A stretch of DNA of 64,000 nt from Viola odorata (taxonomy: Eukaryota > Streptophyta > Magnoliopsida > Malpighiales > Violaceae). The DNA is taken from assembly GCA_963691705.1 (NCBI GenBank), contig OY829542.1, forward strand, positions 26,956,579 through 27,020,578, in the 5' to 3' direction. Both the position numbers and the translations under genes were made by a program. The notes beneath the pieces were generated by a model. It saw nothing but the letters and a program-made list of their open reading frames with translations, was not told the DNA's origin and searched no databases. This document shows positions 9,815-21,329 of the stretch, one piece after another. Within the stretch, counting starts at the first letter, position 1. Each line of letters opens with the position of its first letter.

Positions 9815-12800
9815 TCAGTTCGTCGACGCCCTCGTCGACCTATCTTCGAGGAATTCCTTAATCAATTCTTGTGCATCTGCCAAGTCCTCTGCGCTTTCCC
9901 AACTAATCTCTTCATTGCCCAAGTCTTTCCACTTTACGAGGAATTATCGTTGGTGGATCTATCTCTTCACATTTTGAATTTGCCGCCTGATTGCCACAGT
10001 GCGTTCGGCAAGGATAGCTTCAACCACCTTTACTAGTTGAGGTTGCACCTTAAAACGGACTTCAGCTCTGACTGGCTGATTTCTACTAGCATCTTCCTCA
10101 TCCGCGTGAAACAGTTTTAAGTGGCTCACATGAAACACCGGGTGGCACTTCTTCATCCAATCTAGTGGGTCAACACGATATGAGACTCTGCCTATTTTCT
10201 CAATAATCATCACGGGGCCCTCATATCGTCGTAGAAGGCGGCGATCCTGTCGTTGGAGCGCTCGAATTTGTCCTAGCATAAGTCTCACTATTACTTTATC
10301 GCCAGCTTGGAATTCAAGGGCCCTCCTCCCTTTATCCACCCATTATTTCATGCGACAGGAAGCTCTCTCCAACAAGGCTTTGGCTATTTCAGCATTCTGC
10401 TTCCATTCCTTAGCAAAGTTAAAGGCACTAGGACTCTTCCCCCGAACTCGTTCACCGTGTGCGGGAACAATGGTTGTTGGCCTGTAACTAGTTCAAAAGG
10501 GCTCTTGTTAGTCGCAGAACGTTTCAAGGAATTGAAGCAAAATTGTGCCACATCAAGGAGTTCGATCCAGTTCTTCTGATTAGCATGAACAAAATGCCTC
10601 AGATACTCTTCTAGAATAGCATTCATTCTCTCAGTTTGCCCATCGGTCTGAGGATGGAATCCTGAAGACATATTCAACCTAGAGCCAAGTAAGTTGAATA
10701 GTTCCTTCTAAAAAGTGCCAGTGAATCGAGGGTCCCTATCACTAATAATGCTTTCCGGGATGCCCCAATACTTCATGATATTTCTAAAGAACAATCGCGT
10801 CGTTTCTTCCGCAGTGCAACTCTTAGACACCAGAGCAAATGTCGCATACTTAGAGAATCAATCTACTACCACAAAGATTCCACAAAGATTCCCCACTTTT
10901 GGAAGGCAAGTAATGAAGTCCATAGATACGCTCTCCCACGGCCGGTTGGGAACTGGCAATGGGTCAAGTAGACCTGAAGACTTCTGTCTATCTACTTTAT
11001 CCTGTTGACAAATCAAGCAAGTCTTCGTAAACATACGAACATCATCTCTCATTGCTGGCCAAAAGTATGCCTGTCTGATGAGCGCCAAGGTTCTACGCCA
11101 ACCGCAGTGTCCTGCCCATAAGGTATCGTGACATTCGCGAAGTAATTTCCTCCTTAAATCCCCTCCTTTTGGCACATAGACTAATTGCCCCTTCGTCATT
11201 AACAAGTCGTCCTCCACCCAAAACCTTCGAGTTTTACCTTCTTTCACGAGTGTCAATAGCGCCTGTGCAATTGAATCTAACTTCATCTGCTCTCTAATTT
11301 CCCCTCTCAGTGAGGTACTGATTTTGCTTACGCTAGCCTGAGCTATCATACTCATGGAAGCCAAGTCACTTCTTCGGCATAGGGCATCCGCCACTTGGTT
11401 GAACTTTCCAGCTTTGTGTTCAAAGTTCACATCGAACTCTGCTAAAATCTCCTGCCATCTAGCTTGCTTGGCAGCCAGCTTTGGTTGGGTGAGAAAGTGA
11501 CTAGTCGCCATATTTTCTGTCTTCACTATGAAGTTAGAACCCAATAGGTAGTGACGCCATTTGGTGACACAATAAACAATGGCTAGAAGATCCTTTTCTT
11601 GCACCGTGTATCTCTTTTCCGCGTCATTTAGCTTCCTACTCTCAAAAGCTACGGGATGTTGATTTTGGAGGAGCACCCCACCCAGCGCAAATTCGGACTC
11701 GTCAGTTTGAACTTCATAAGGTTGTGTTGGGTCTAGGAGTGCCAATACAGGATCTTCCATCATAGCTAGTTTGATATTTCAGAATGCCTCTTCGCACTCC
11801 ATAGACCACAACCAAATCACTCCCTTTTTCAGTAAGTTCGTAAGAGGGCTAATCCTCCTCGCATATCCCTCAATAAACCGTCGATAATAGTTAGCTAAAC
11901 CCAAGAATGAACGCAGTTCTGTCAGCCCACTCGGAGGTTGCCATTCCTGAATCGCTTGTACTTTACTCATATCCATGCGAATCCTGCCACGCTCGACGAC
12001 ATGGCTCAAGAAGTTAATCTTGGTTTGGGCAAAGGCACATTTCTCCCTTTTTACATAAAGTTGGTTCGTTTTGAGTTTGTCGAACACAAGTCTCAGGTGT
12101 TCCAAATGCTCCTCCAAAGAGGTTGAATAAATCACAATGTCATCAATATACACAACCACAAACTTATCAAGGTAATCTCGAAAAACCTGATTCATTAGAG
12201 TGCAGAAGGTGGCAGGAGTGTTAGTCAACTCGAAGGGCATTAGTAAGAATTCAAAGGAACCATATCTCGTAACACAAGTTGTCTTAGCTTCATCACCTTC
12301 AGCTATTCTAACTTGATAATACCCCGATCTCAAGTCTAACTTCGTGAAGAACTTCGCCCCGCTTAATTGATCAAACAGATCCGCTATCAAAGGAAGCGGA
12401 TACCGATTCTTGACCGTCACCTTATTCAACGCTCGATAATCGACACACATACGAAGACTTCCATCGTGTTTCTTTTGGAAAAGCACCGGAGCTCCAAATG
12501 GGGCCTTTGCTGGTCTAATGAACCCAGCATCCAACAATTAAGCCAATTGTTTCCGCAACTCGGCCAACTTAGGAGGGGCCATATGGTAGGCCGCCTTAGC
12601 AGGGGCTTTGGCGCCGGGGATTAATTCAATCTCATGATCAATATTTCTCCGTGGAGGCAAGCTTTTGGGCAACTGGTCAGGCATCACATTTGCGTATCCA
12701 ACCAACAGCTGACTGACTACAGGTGAGCATTCCGCCAATACACTATCATCACTCCAGGAGGCCATAGACAAGAAGGTTGCCTCTTTTCTCTTTAGGTCGC

Positions 12801-13320
12801 GTTTAAGCTGCATAGCCGAGAGTAGTCTTTTCTCTCTCGTAGGGCTTATCATCACTGGGATTACCACAGGTTCTTCACCCATTAGTAAAAGGCAACGAGC
12901 TGATGGGACAGGAACAACTTTAGCCAAAACAAGGAAGTCCAAGCCTAGGACCACATCAAAATTATCGATAACGGCCACTACAAAGTCTACTTTACCTTTC
13001 CAAGAGCTCATCTGTATGTCAACATTTTTCGCATTTCCCTCCGTTTCCCTTGCCTCCGAATTCACCGCCTTCAGTTTTCCCCCATCCGGAACAACTGTCA
13101 CTCCCAGTTTTCTTGCAAAGGAATCCGACAAGAAGCTATCAGCGGCACCTTTGTCAATGAGGGCTTCCATGGAATAACGTCCCATTTGGACTGTCACATA
13201 CATTAAGCCCTTCGCCATTTCTTGTGTGGCCAACTGTTTCTTCAAGGCCAATAAAAATATTTTCTCTGATGGGTATTCACCCTGGGTTAATGCCAACACC
13301 TTCTCTGGTTCAGGGTTCAT
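9815..13320 (-). pseudogene. Pol polyprotein with chromodomain (element D)
   Basis: In order on the minus strand: protease (ALIDKGAADSFLSD; Lys in the middle of the DxG triad), RT ([39 protein letters not shown]), RNase H (VQTDESEFALGG, KTENMATSHF), integrase zinc finger (HDTLWAGHCG...CLICQQDK), catalytic core (MDFITCLPK, SDRDPRFTG), the GPY/F module (RRYEGPVMIIEKI...HPVFHVSHLK) and a chromodomain (FLVKWKDLGNEEISWE). Stops at the ends of 12538-12540, 11779-11781, 10858-10860 and elsewhere interrupt one underlying frame; two more fall inside the chromodomain near 9945-9961. The gene is dead but complete in outline. Confidence 0.92.
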
Positions 13321-13756
13321 AGATCCTCGAACTGTCTGTAACGCACTTAAGGTAACTTTTGTAGGGCATTCGGCCGCTTTGTGAGGACCTTCACAGATAA
13401 AGCACGCAATAGGTCGCGGGACCCTATTGCCGAGCCTGTTAGGGCCTTGGAAGTTTGTCAGGTTCCTAGATGGGAACCAATTCTCACTAGTTCCAGTACT
13501 ATTCCTAGTAAACTTGTTCGACCTAGCATCGGATCCATTAGACCCTCCACCTTTTCACTTTGTCCCAACATCCGATCTATCTTCTACTCACTCCGCTATT
13601 GTGATTTCGTCATTCAGGGTCTTGGGATTCTACCGGCGGACTTCATTCCTGGGGTAAGACTTCAATCCCTGAGTAAAATTGAACAATCTATCAGCCTCCG
13701 ATATCTCCTTAATATCGATCATAAGCGTGAAGTATTTGTTCACATATTCTCTCACA
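13321..13756 (-). pseudogene. Gag C-terminal piece with zinc knuckle (element D)
   Basis: Continues D gag after the E insertion: REYVNKYFTLMIDIKE, LFNFTQGLKSYPRNEV, then the zinc knuckle CFICEGPHKAAEC (13366-13404), which packages RNA. Spacing is CX2CX3HX4C, one residue shorter than the usual knuckle, as in many chromoviruses. Stops after NEVRR and within the following linker break the frame. The left flank GAAAT (13757-13761) is the TSD of E. Confidence 0.82.
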
Positions 13757-13761
13757 GAAAT

Positions 13762-14333
13762 TGATAACAATCCACCTAAGGAAAAGGGTATTTCCGTCTA
13801 TTGCCCTGAACTGAAAGAAGAAATCACTATTCCCACCGCCGCGGTGGGATAGAGGGCCATCGCCTACCCCAGAGGTTGACGCCACGAGGGCAAAACAGTG
13901 CTTAGGAGTCTCCCCAAACAAACCTTCTAGATGGCTCGAGGAGCTGTCTCATTCTGAGGAATACCACGCATCAGGGGGACAACTCAGTCACTACCCTATC
14001 GTGGCAACATTTATCCCATGGCTACCGCCACGGTAACATATCATCTGAGGGGCGAACCACGATCCCTAACGTTAGGGATAGCTCTCTAGCTATTCCCAAA
14101 TGCGGAAATGCTCAATTCTTCTATATATACACCTCCCCCTCAAAGGAGGCGGGTAAGCATACTCTAACTGGCCTAAGCTCTGCCAAATTCAGTACACATA
14201 CTGACTTAAGCATCGGAGTATTTCCGCCGGAGACCCCCTCCGGCGCATTGCAGGTACCGCGGACCGTCGTGAGCACTGATCTGAGAGGAGCCGTTCCGCC
14301 ATACATCCTTCGGCAGAAAACAAAATCTTATCA
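13762..14333 (+). repeat. 5' LTR of element E
   Basis: 572 bp, TGATAACAATCC to CTTATCA. A TATA box (TATATATA, 14122-14129) marks the promoter on the plus strand. The hairpin at 14225-14245 lies about 100 bp downstream, in the transcribed part. Confidence 0.95.
14225..14245 (+). repeat. LTR hairpin
   Basis: CGCCGGAG, loop ACCCC, CTCCGGCG. The same stem with a C-rich loop in the direction of transcription occurs in the LTRs of F (18202-18223) and G (43230-43250, 56422-56442). It is missing from the 3' LTR of E. Confidence 0.8.
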
Positions 14334-14336
14334 AAT

Positions 14337-14354
14337 TGGTGCTCTCGTTGAGAG
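14337..14354 (+). promoter_or_regulatory. Primer-binding site, element E
   Basis: TGGTGCTCTCGTTGAGAG follows the LTR end after three bases. G has the matching TGGTGCTTTCATTGAGAG in the same place. I could not name the primer tRNA. Confidence 0.7.
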
Positions 14355-14418
14355 TATTGGTTCTATTAAGTGAGCATCCTTAATAACCAAGCTCCTCCTC
14401 CCCGAAGTTAGAAGGATT

Positions 14419-15770
14419 ATGGCCTCAGAGTCAGATCCGGCGCTGTCCCAAACTTCCAACATCCCATACAACACCCGCAGACGACTGTTTGCCTTCGCTA
14501 CCTCTGATGCCTCCACCCTAGTGCAGGATGTCACTGCGGGAGAATCAGATCTTCCTCCTGGGCCAAGTTCGGAAGAAATTACATTCCAGATTTGCTCTCC
14601 CTTTTCTCATGTAACAGGAACCAGTCGTCTTACCCCCCAGGCAGGGAGGTCCATGATTGGTGAAGCAGACAACCCTTTCGCAAATTCAATAGCAGCTCTT
14701 CAAGCTCAATTGGATTAGTTGACAGAGATGGCTGCTGGATTTACTCCTCATGTCTCGAGACCTGGTGTGTCCTCCCAAGTAGTTTTCACTCCGTCCATTG
14801 TCAATGAACGACCATTATCTCCCCGATAATCCAGAGGACTCCCGTCCTCCTTACCATTCTCATTGGCCCCCATCGGCGTCCAGCCGCTTGCGCGTGGACC
14901 TGCTGAACATTCTGGATAATATAGGGGAGGAATCTCTATCCCTGAGGTAGCTTGCCAACGTGATGAGTACAGAGAACATTGGGATGATCGACGGGGGGAT
15001 ATATTGAGAGAGCCATCTCCTAGATACAGTGAAAGATCTAGCAGTAGAGGTCGACGAGCTCAAACTCTAAGAAGCCGCAGTCGATCTCCCAGGCGGCATC
15101 AGGAATATGACCCTCAGAATCCCAGATATGACGTTGAAATTCCACACCCGCACCAACCTCGTGGGGTCCCTGATATTAACATTGGCCATCCGTTCAGTTA
15201 CCGTGTCAGGCACCATAGAGTTCACCGACACGTGAAACTCCCAGCAGAATCGTATGATGGAACGAAAGATCCCATTTCTCACCTCAATAAGGTGAAAGAT
15301 TTTGTGCAATTCCAAACGCGCAGTGACGCAGCATTGTGTCAGATCTTTGTAATGACGCTGTCAGGCGTGGCACGTCTCTGGTTCGAGGGACTCCCGGCCG
15401 GATCTATTGATAATTTTTCTCAACTGGAAGAAAAATTTTAAAGTCGGTTTAGCACGGCTATTCCTATCAGGAAGTCAGCAGCTGCACTGTTCGATATCCA
15501 TCGAAAACTGCGAGAATGGAAGAGGAGGAAAATAGAGAATGGATCCGAGACATGCCAACGGACCCATATGTGGCCCCTAACACGCCGCATAACAGTGCCC
15601 CTGACGTACGACCCATTGATGATCAGGGGCAACGAAAGGAGCATACTGTCAAGACCTCTAACCGGTAGAGAGGCAATTTCTCGAAAGGAAGACCTGGAGG
15701 GTCCCCTCTCGGAAACAAGCAGATCCGCCAAAAGGCCGGATATATGATCCTGACCTTCCATCTCTTATAC
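14419..15770 (+). pseudogene. Gag (element E)
   Basis: Start ATG at 14419 (MASESDPALSQTSN...), matched by MDSDSDPALSQSSS in G. A variable N-terminal half is followed by an Arg/Ser-rich stretch (SRSRSPRRHQEYD) and the gag core (HVKLPAESYDGTKDPISHLNKVKDFV ... LSGVARLWFEGLPAGSIDNFSQLE). Nonsense codons at 14716, 14827, about 14920 and 15438 sit where G encodes Gln or Arg. After HRKL (about 15507) some 80 codons present in G are missing and the frame shifts. It is a dead gene. Confidence 0.88.
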
Positions 15771-16437
15771 TCCCACGGGCTGAAATCATGGCGATAGTCC
15801 AACAGCGAAATCTACCCATTAGATATCCGGCTCCTGTGAAGCCAGGAATGATCATGGGAGGAAGGGAAAACGCATATTGAAAGTTCCACAAGGTCAAGGG
15901 GCATTCGACAGATGTATGCAGAGAGCTGAAATTGGCCATAGAGCGATTGGTCGATGAGGGCTACCTAGGAGAATTTGCCACCAAGGCAAGAGAAGAGGCC
16001 AGGAATAACCCAACGGGAATGACAACTGATCAGAGGCAAGCGCCTTCGCGCGCCACGGGGGCTAACGCAATTCTCCTTTGACAAAATAGAGAAGCTCTCG
16101 TTGTCCATAGCGATCAGATGCCTATGATTAATATTATTGTCGGGGGAACACCCTACTTCGAGGAGGCCATACCACAAACGCCCAGCCTTCGCGCGCCCAG
16201 GTAAAAATTGAGGCGATAAATGCCTTAGATAGAATGATATTGTCCTTCTCAGAAGAAGACAAAAAGGGTATTGTTTTCCCACACAACGATGCGTTGGTAG
16301 TCACACCTGTCATAGGAAGTCACGGGGTGAGAAGAACCCTTGTTGACAACGGGAGCGCAGTAAATCTATTTTCGCTGGAAGCATATAACTTGATGAAACG
16401 ACCGCTACGTTTGCGTGGCAGACGATCCTTTTGACGA
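15771..16437 (+). pseudogene. Gag finger and protease region (element E)
   Basis: Parallel to G at 53821-54651. The finger of type CX2HX4HX4C has lost its first Cys to TGA (15878-15880; FHKVKGHSTDVC follows). Protease motif LVDNGSAVNLFSLEAYNLM lies at about 16340-16396 (DNG in place of DSG, as in G). Right after MKRP the sequence jumps to the RYVCVADDPFDD segment, skipping about 110 codons present in G. Frameshifts near 16180 and stops near 16078 add to the damage. Confidence 0.82.
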
Positions 16438-18116
16438 TAAAGAAGAAAAACGCACTCAGCCGTTAGATCAGATGATGTCAATACCTATCGCTGAGGACAA
16501 CGAGGCGAATCTCTTGGTCAGTGAGAAACTGAGCCCTGAAGAGAGCGTACAACTAACCCGACTATTAAGAAAATACAAGGGAGAATTCGCATGGAAACCA
16601 GCGGACATGCCTGGAATCTCGCGAGAAGTCGCGGAGCATCGACTAAACGTCAGCCCTGAGGCCAAACCTATTCAGCAGAAACGACGCGCCTTTTCATCAG
16701 AAAAAGTGGCGGCAATCGAGAAGGAGTTACTGAAGCTCATGGACGCGACGTTCATTCGAGAAGTTCAGTACCCAACTTGGCTGGCTAACCTAGTGCTAGT
16801 TCCAAAGCCTAACGGAGATTGACGCATGTGCATTGATTTCACTGACCTAAATAATGCTTGTCCCAAAGATTGCTATCCCCTTCCTCGAATTGACCAGCTG
16901 GTCGACCAAACTGCGGGGTACGCTTATTTAAGCTCTCTGGATGCCAACTTTGGGTATCACCAAATCCCCATGGCTGCAGAAGACGAAGAAAAAGCTGCCT
17001 TTATCACCCCTAGGGCCACATATTGCTACACCGCAATGCCGTTTGGGCTGAAGAATGCCGAGGCAACGTTTCAGCGCATGGCGAATAAGATTTTCGAAAA
17101 ACAAATAGGGAAAAATGTAGAGGCCTACGTGGACGATATCTTGATTAAAAGTCGAAGCTTTCGAGACCATCTGGCCGATTTGGAAGAAGTTTTCAATGTG
17201 ATGAAAAAATACAAAATGAAGCTGAACCCACGAAAGTACATGTTCGCGTTCCAAACGGGAAAATTCTTGGGCTACGTGGTTAGCCGAAAGGGTATTCAGT
17301 CCAACCCTTCAAAGGTAAAGGCCATTCAGGACATGATATCCCCGCGAACTGTCAAGGAAATACAAAAGCTCACTGGCCGCATCATCGCGTTAGGACGGTT
17401 TATATCTAAGCAAGGAGAGAGATGCCTCCCCTTTTTCAAGGTCATTCGAAACAAGGCCCCATTCGGGTGGACAGAGGAATGTGAAAATGCGTTTGCAGGA
17501 CTGAAAGCCTACTTGTCATCCGATCTAGTGCTAACGAGGCCTGAGTTCGGCGATGAGCTATACCTATATCTGGGAGTAGCTGACGAAGTAGTCAGCGCCG
17601 TCCTCGTACGAAGTGAAGGGCATGTACATCGCCCCGTATTTTTCGTGAGTCACATATTAAAAGACGCGGAGCTACGATACGCTCGCATCGAGAAGATAGC
17701 GCTTGCTCTAATACAGGCAACGCGAAAGATGGACCGATATTTCCAAGCCCACCCTGTTACCGTTCTAACTGATCAGCCGCTGAGAATTTTTTTTAGAAAG
17801 CCTTATTCCTCAGGGAGAATGTTGATTTGGGCAATCGAGCTCGAACAATATGGGCTGCAATACAAAGCCAGGCCGGCAATAAAAGCCCAGGCGTTAGCTG
17901 ACTTCATAGCGGAGTGCACATTCACCAAGGAGGTGTCGGAAAAACTGTCAGAGGAAGAACCAGAAAACTCATGCCTGTCATTCCCGGAAACGCACGCAGA
18001 CTCATGGGTTATTAACGTGGACGACGCAAAAAATCAAGAGCTAGCAGGAGCAAGCGTTTTCCTGGTGGGGCCAAACGGCATAGAAATGCGATATGCCATT
18101 AGAATCCTGCAGCCAT
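16438..18116 (+). pseudogene. RT and RNase H (element E), cut by F
   Basis: RT begins near LSPEESVQLTRLLRKYKGEF and shows KPNGD-RMCIDFTDLN, SSLDANFGYHQIPM, the catalytic AYVDDILIKS and FLGYVVSRKGIQ. The classical RNase H follows (YLYLGVADEVVSAVLVRSE ... VTVLTDQPL), then the start of a second, archaeal-type RNase H (WVINVDDAKNQELAGAS). A TGA at 16820-16822 replaces the Trp of KPNGDW. After ILQP the F element interrupts the gene (TSD GCCAT, 18112-18116 and 28347-28351). The frame 16826-18226 is otherwise open for over 400 codons. Confidence 0.92.
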
Positions 18117-18611
18117 TGATAAGATTCTATGTTGATCTTGTAAGATTTGGAGTCGTGCCTGATCGGAACGGTGGCGGTCGGTGTCGGATGTACCTGCAAA
18201 GCGCCGGAGGGGGGGCTCCGGCGTAGACACTCCGATGCTTAAGTCAGTTCGGGTTTCTTAAATATCAGAGGTTCATCTCAGTGATCTTGATCTTACCTTT
18301 AGATTGGAAAAGTGGAGGTATTTATAGGCCTGTTCGGTGATGTCTGATGGTGACGTCACAAACGATACCGACAGATGACGTCATAAGCGATATCATACGT
18401 GCTGCCGGGAGCGATAAGCTCGTGGGTCCCTAGGATGGGATGGTGCCGTGCGTATAGAGTCGCGTGAGTCCCCCCCGCTGATGTCGACCATCCTAGGAAT
18501 CCTTCTCGGATTCTCGGGCGATGTGAAGATATCTTACGGGTCTTATGGGAAATCGTCCTAGTGGGAGCTGTAAGTGTGGTTGCACCGTTAGGGCTGTATT
18601 GATTGTTATCA
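18117..18611 (-). repeat. 3' LTR of element F
   Basis: 495 bp, TGATAAGATTC to GTTATCA. It contains the hairpin 18202-18223 and, on the minus strand, a TATA box (CCTATAAATACC, about 18317-18329). Confidence 0.93.
18317..18383 (-). promoter_or_regulatory. LTR promoter of F with two TGACGTCA sites
   Basis: TATAAATA on the minus strand is preceded (higher coordinates) by palindromes TGACGTCA at 18351-18358 and 18376-18383, 25 bp apart. TGACGTCA is a classic bZIP factor site, and placement just upstream of TATA suits an activating role. The use is inferred. Confidence 0.6.
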
Positions 18612-18632
18612 TAAGCCCAACTGAAAATGAGC
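18612..18632 (-). promoter_or_regulatory. Conserved block at the 3' LTR junction of F
   Basis: TAAGCCCAACTGAAAATGAG directly adjoins the 3' LTR. The same block adjoins the 3' LTR of E (38041-38060) and H (63922-63941). A second copy lies inside each element. It sits where a polypurine tract is expected but is not purine-rich. Confidence 0.7.
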
Positions 18633-19533
18633 CCGAGTGTTTACCAAGGGTTGTCCATGTCTGAAATCTTAGATGAAACTTGTTCTTTCAGGGGGCGATA
18701 TGTCTGCAGGATCTCTGAGTTTCTCTGTCTGCTCGACGTCAACCGTGTTGAGTGATGAGCTGGAACTTAGTTCTGAAGCTTTCTAGTGAACAAACGAATT
18801 CCGTCCGCCATTCTTATTCAGAGACCTACTTTTCTGAGGCAGTAAGAGGTCCAGGAGAGATGCTGCTATTACACTCGTGATCATAAGGGCATTTCTTTCG
18901 CCCAGCGATGTTAGTTTGTTTGGCCTCTTGTCAGGGCTTACGGAGTCTCAACTTTATTCCTGCCATCGAAGGGGCTGTTGATGGGTCATTTGCGATACCG
19001 CTAAAGACGGCAACCAGGTCATGTCGTGGATTTGCATTCATTCCGCGTCCATTATCCTTTCAAGTGCACTACAAACACACGGAGGAGATAGGTATTTATA
19101 GAGAAGTTAGTAAACCTTTGTACTTACAGGGGTTTGAGGTCACGCGGGCCCCGTTTTCCTCTTTTGCTTTAAGGAAACAACGATATCATCGCGGCTTTAC
19201 GCCATCAGCTGCCTACGATTAGCGCGGCTTTATACCACCAGATGCCTGCGATGTCGACGAGGTTTTACGCATCTAGGGCTACCTGCGACATCAACGCGGC
19301 CTTACACTGTGGATACCGGTAACCATATGGCTTTTACGTAATGGCTACTCGTGATATCGTGCCTTTTGGCATTTTTCCATATTTCATCTTGCATCCTTTC
19401 GAACATTCATGTCACGGATGGCATACGAGCATCAGCCTTTGACTCCGCTTTAGGCTTATCAGTCCTTAGGGGTGACGAGACGGCTCGCCTTTTGAGGACC
19501 TCTTTGTTCTTTCCAAGGCCTCTCTCGTGGGGC
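18633..19533 (+). repeat. Upstream region of F gene a with 35-bp repeats
   Basis: About 900 bp without a credible gene. At 19190-19330 a unit of about 35 bp (CGCGGCTTTAC...GCCTGCGA...) is repeated four times with changes, starts near 19190, 19223, 19258 and 19295. It lies upstream of the TATA box at 19534. Confidence 0.65.
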
Positions 19534-19542
19534 CTATAAATT
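19534..19542 (+). promoter_or_regulatory. TATA box, F gene a
   Basis: CTATAAATT, 57 bp before the gene a start. E and H have the same box 61-70 bp upstream. Confidence 0.7.
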
Positions 19543-19590
19543 GGGGAACTTTATCCACCCACGTTCTCCTCATCTCTGGCAATTTTCATC

Positions 19591-19968
19591 GTGGATAATT
19601 TGACTAAGAATTTTCTCCTTTCCAAGGGCCATTCTCTCAAGAACCTCAATGATGGGGATGTCGGGTTCCTGGAGAACATGTTGGTCAAGACCTCTGAGGA
19701 CATCCTGGAGCTGCAAGGAATGTTGACCCCTCTTCATTCCAGGCTGGGAGCTATATCTCTGGAGGATTTCAGCCCTCTGGAAAGCGTGTCAAAGCTGGCT
19801 GCCTCCATCGCTCGGATTCAAGTGGTGATCGCCATGCTGCAGCAGCGCAAGGATATGCTGGGGTGCTGTCTGAAGGGAATGAGAGCCACCTCCCGTGATC
19901 TGATTCTGGTAATGGATTCTCTGCGGGACCTTCCCGAAGTGCCTGAGGATGCTGGTTCTGACGCCTGA
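19591..19968 (+). pseudogene. Cassette gene a (F), start codon lost
   Basis: Codes for about 125 residues with no recognised domain, probably all helical. Conserved core: LKNLNDGDVGFLENMLVKTSEDILELQG ... SRLGAISLEDFSPLESVSKLA ... MLQQRKDMLGCCLKGM. The position of the ATG in E and H is GTG here (19591-19593), while the rest of the frame is intact to the TGA. Polyadenylation-like AATAAA lies near 20043. It may be a silenced gene or start at GTG. Function unknown. Confidence 0.65.
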
Positions 19969-20357
19969 TAGCGATGTCTCCCTTTGGGCCTTTTCTCTTT
20001 TCTTCCTAGCATGTAAATGTACTTTCCGGCCCCTAGGCCATAATAAATAAACCAGTTTTAGCACGCCGTTTTGCAACTGTTCTTCTTCTTAAATGCGCCC
20101 TTTGTCTTTCTAGGAGATATTCTTAGCCCAACTGAAAACGGTTCAGCCACTGGGCGATTTTTTGATTGGTTGTTCAACATTAAATATACGCCGCTGTTGT
20201 CCTGGCAACTGATTGGGCGATTTTGCGGTTTTCCTCGATCAGAGGAAAATCTCAACAGGCGTGACTGTAAATCCATATCTGCACTTCAGGCTGTACACGT
20301 GTCTTCTTTCAAGAGTCGGGTTAGAAGATCAAAGATCCTTTCTTCCCAAATTTCTGG

Positions 20358-20366
20358 CTATTTAAG
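20358..20366 (+). promoter_or_regulatory. TATA box, F gene b
   Basis: CTATTTAAG about 70 bp before the ATG at 20435, as in G (CTATTTAA, 70 bp). Confidence 0.65.
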
Positions 20367-20434
20367 GGATCTTCTCCCCTTCGTTATTTTTCGTCTCCTT
20401 CTTGCTTTTTCCTTTATTAATATTCTATGATCTC

Positions 20435-20866
20435 ATGGCTGATTCTCATTTTTTAGATACGTTTGCCCGAGATTCTCCACCAACTCCTCCGACTTCTCCT
20501 GATTCGGATAATCCTCCTCCGTCACCTCCCTGGAGGCCACCTGCTCGCCGACGGTGCCGCAAGAGGCGGAGGAAAGATGCTGCGAAGGCATCTAAGTCAT
20601 TCTTCGATTCTCTTGCTTCTCTCTCTTCGAAGGGGAGAGAAACATCTTTCCCTCCTGACGAGTCACCGCCAAGGGCTCCTTCCACCTGCTCAGCTGTTAA
20701 AGCGGTGTCGCCGTCTGTCAAGGAGGAGTCGGGTCGATCATCCAATCGCGTGGGAGAGAAGGTTGAGGAACCCTTCCCTTTCGCTGGCGAAGATTCATCA
20801 CTTTTAGGGGAGGGTGATGATGACGTGGTCTACTGCTATGACATCTCCTGGTCTGATGGCGAATAG
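20435..20866 (+). CDS. Cassette gene b (F), unknown protein
   Basis: 143 residues, intact. N-terminus MADSHFLDTFARDSPPTPP, then SPDSDNPPPSPPWRPPARRR with a basic run KRRRKD like a nuclear localisation signal. The middle is variable and Ser-rich, and the acidic, aromatic end is DDDVVYCYDISWSDGE. Both ends match the copies in E, G and H while the middle does not. I recognise no domain. A short regulatory or adaptor protein would fit the pattern, but that is a guess. AATAAA-like signals follow at 20913-20920. Confidence 0.7.
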   Translation: MADSHFLDTFARDSPPTPPTSPDSDNPPPSPPWRPPARRRCRKRRRKDAAKASKSFFDSLASLSSKGRETSFPPDESPPRAPSTCSAVKAVSPSVKEESGRSSNRVGEKVEEPFPFAGEDSSLLGEGDDDVVYCYDISWSDGE

Positions 20867-21130
20867 ATGGGCATACCATGCCTCTTTGTAGATGCCGTAT
20901 GGCTTTCCCAAATAATAAAATGACATTTTCATTTCTTTTCGCTCTTCTGCCACTTTTCTTTCTTCATGTTTTCAGGATTATCGCGGGAGTGGGCTTTTCG
21001 CTTGACGCAACCGCCTTTCGGTTTTCAGTTAGCAACTGTCTTCTCGCAAAAGACATTGATGACTGTCCGCGCGTCCTTTTCCCTTCTGCACGTGTTTTGT
21101 TTTCACAGGCTGTTCCTTTTTTAGGTTTAA

Positions 21131-21143
21131 CCTTTATAAGGAG
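21131..21143 (+). promoter_or_regulatory. TATA box, F gene cd
   Basis: CCTTTATAAGGAG about 190 bp before the ATG at 21330. E, G and H have CCTTTAA-type boxes at 177-184 bp. Confidence 0.6.
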
Positions 21144-21329
21144 TTTACTCTTCTCTTTTAGTATTTTCTGCGAATATTTCAAAATTCTTCGTATTTCCTT
21201 TCATCTGCGCTTCTTTCTTCTCGAGGGATTTTACTGCAATTGCTTCGCCGGTGCCGACGGCCGATTCACTGGTTCTCTGTTCCAGGTATTTTGTTTCTCT
21301 ATTGCCATAGCTTTACTTTTTCTTCCATT

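Noticed and set aside
18908..19539. Plus-strand ORFs between the F LTR and gene a
   Set aside because: They cross the 35-bp repeats, are absent from E and H, and have no recognisable domain.
20446..20807. Other frames over gene b of F as overlapping genes
   Set aside because: The minus-strand and shifted frames are not kept in E, G and H; only the gene b frame is conserved.
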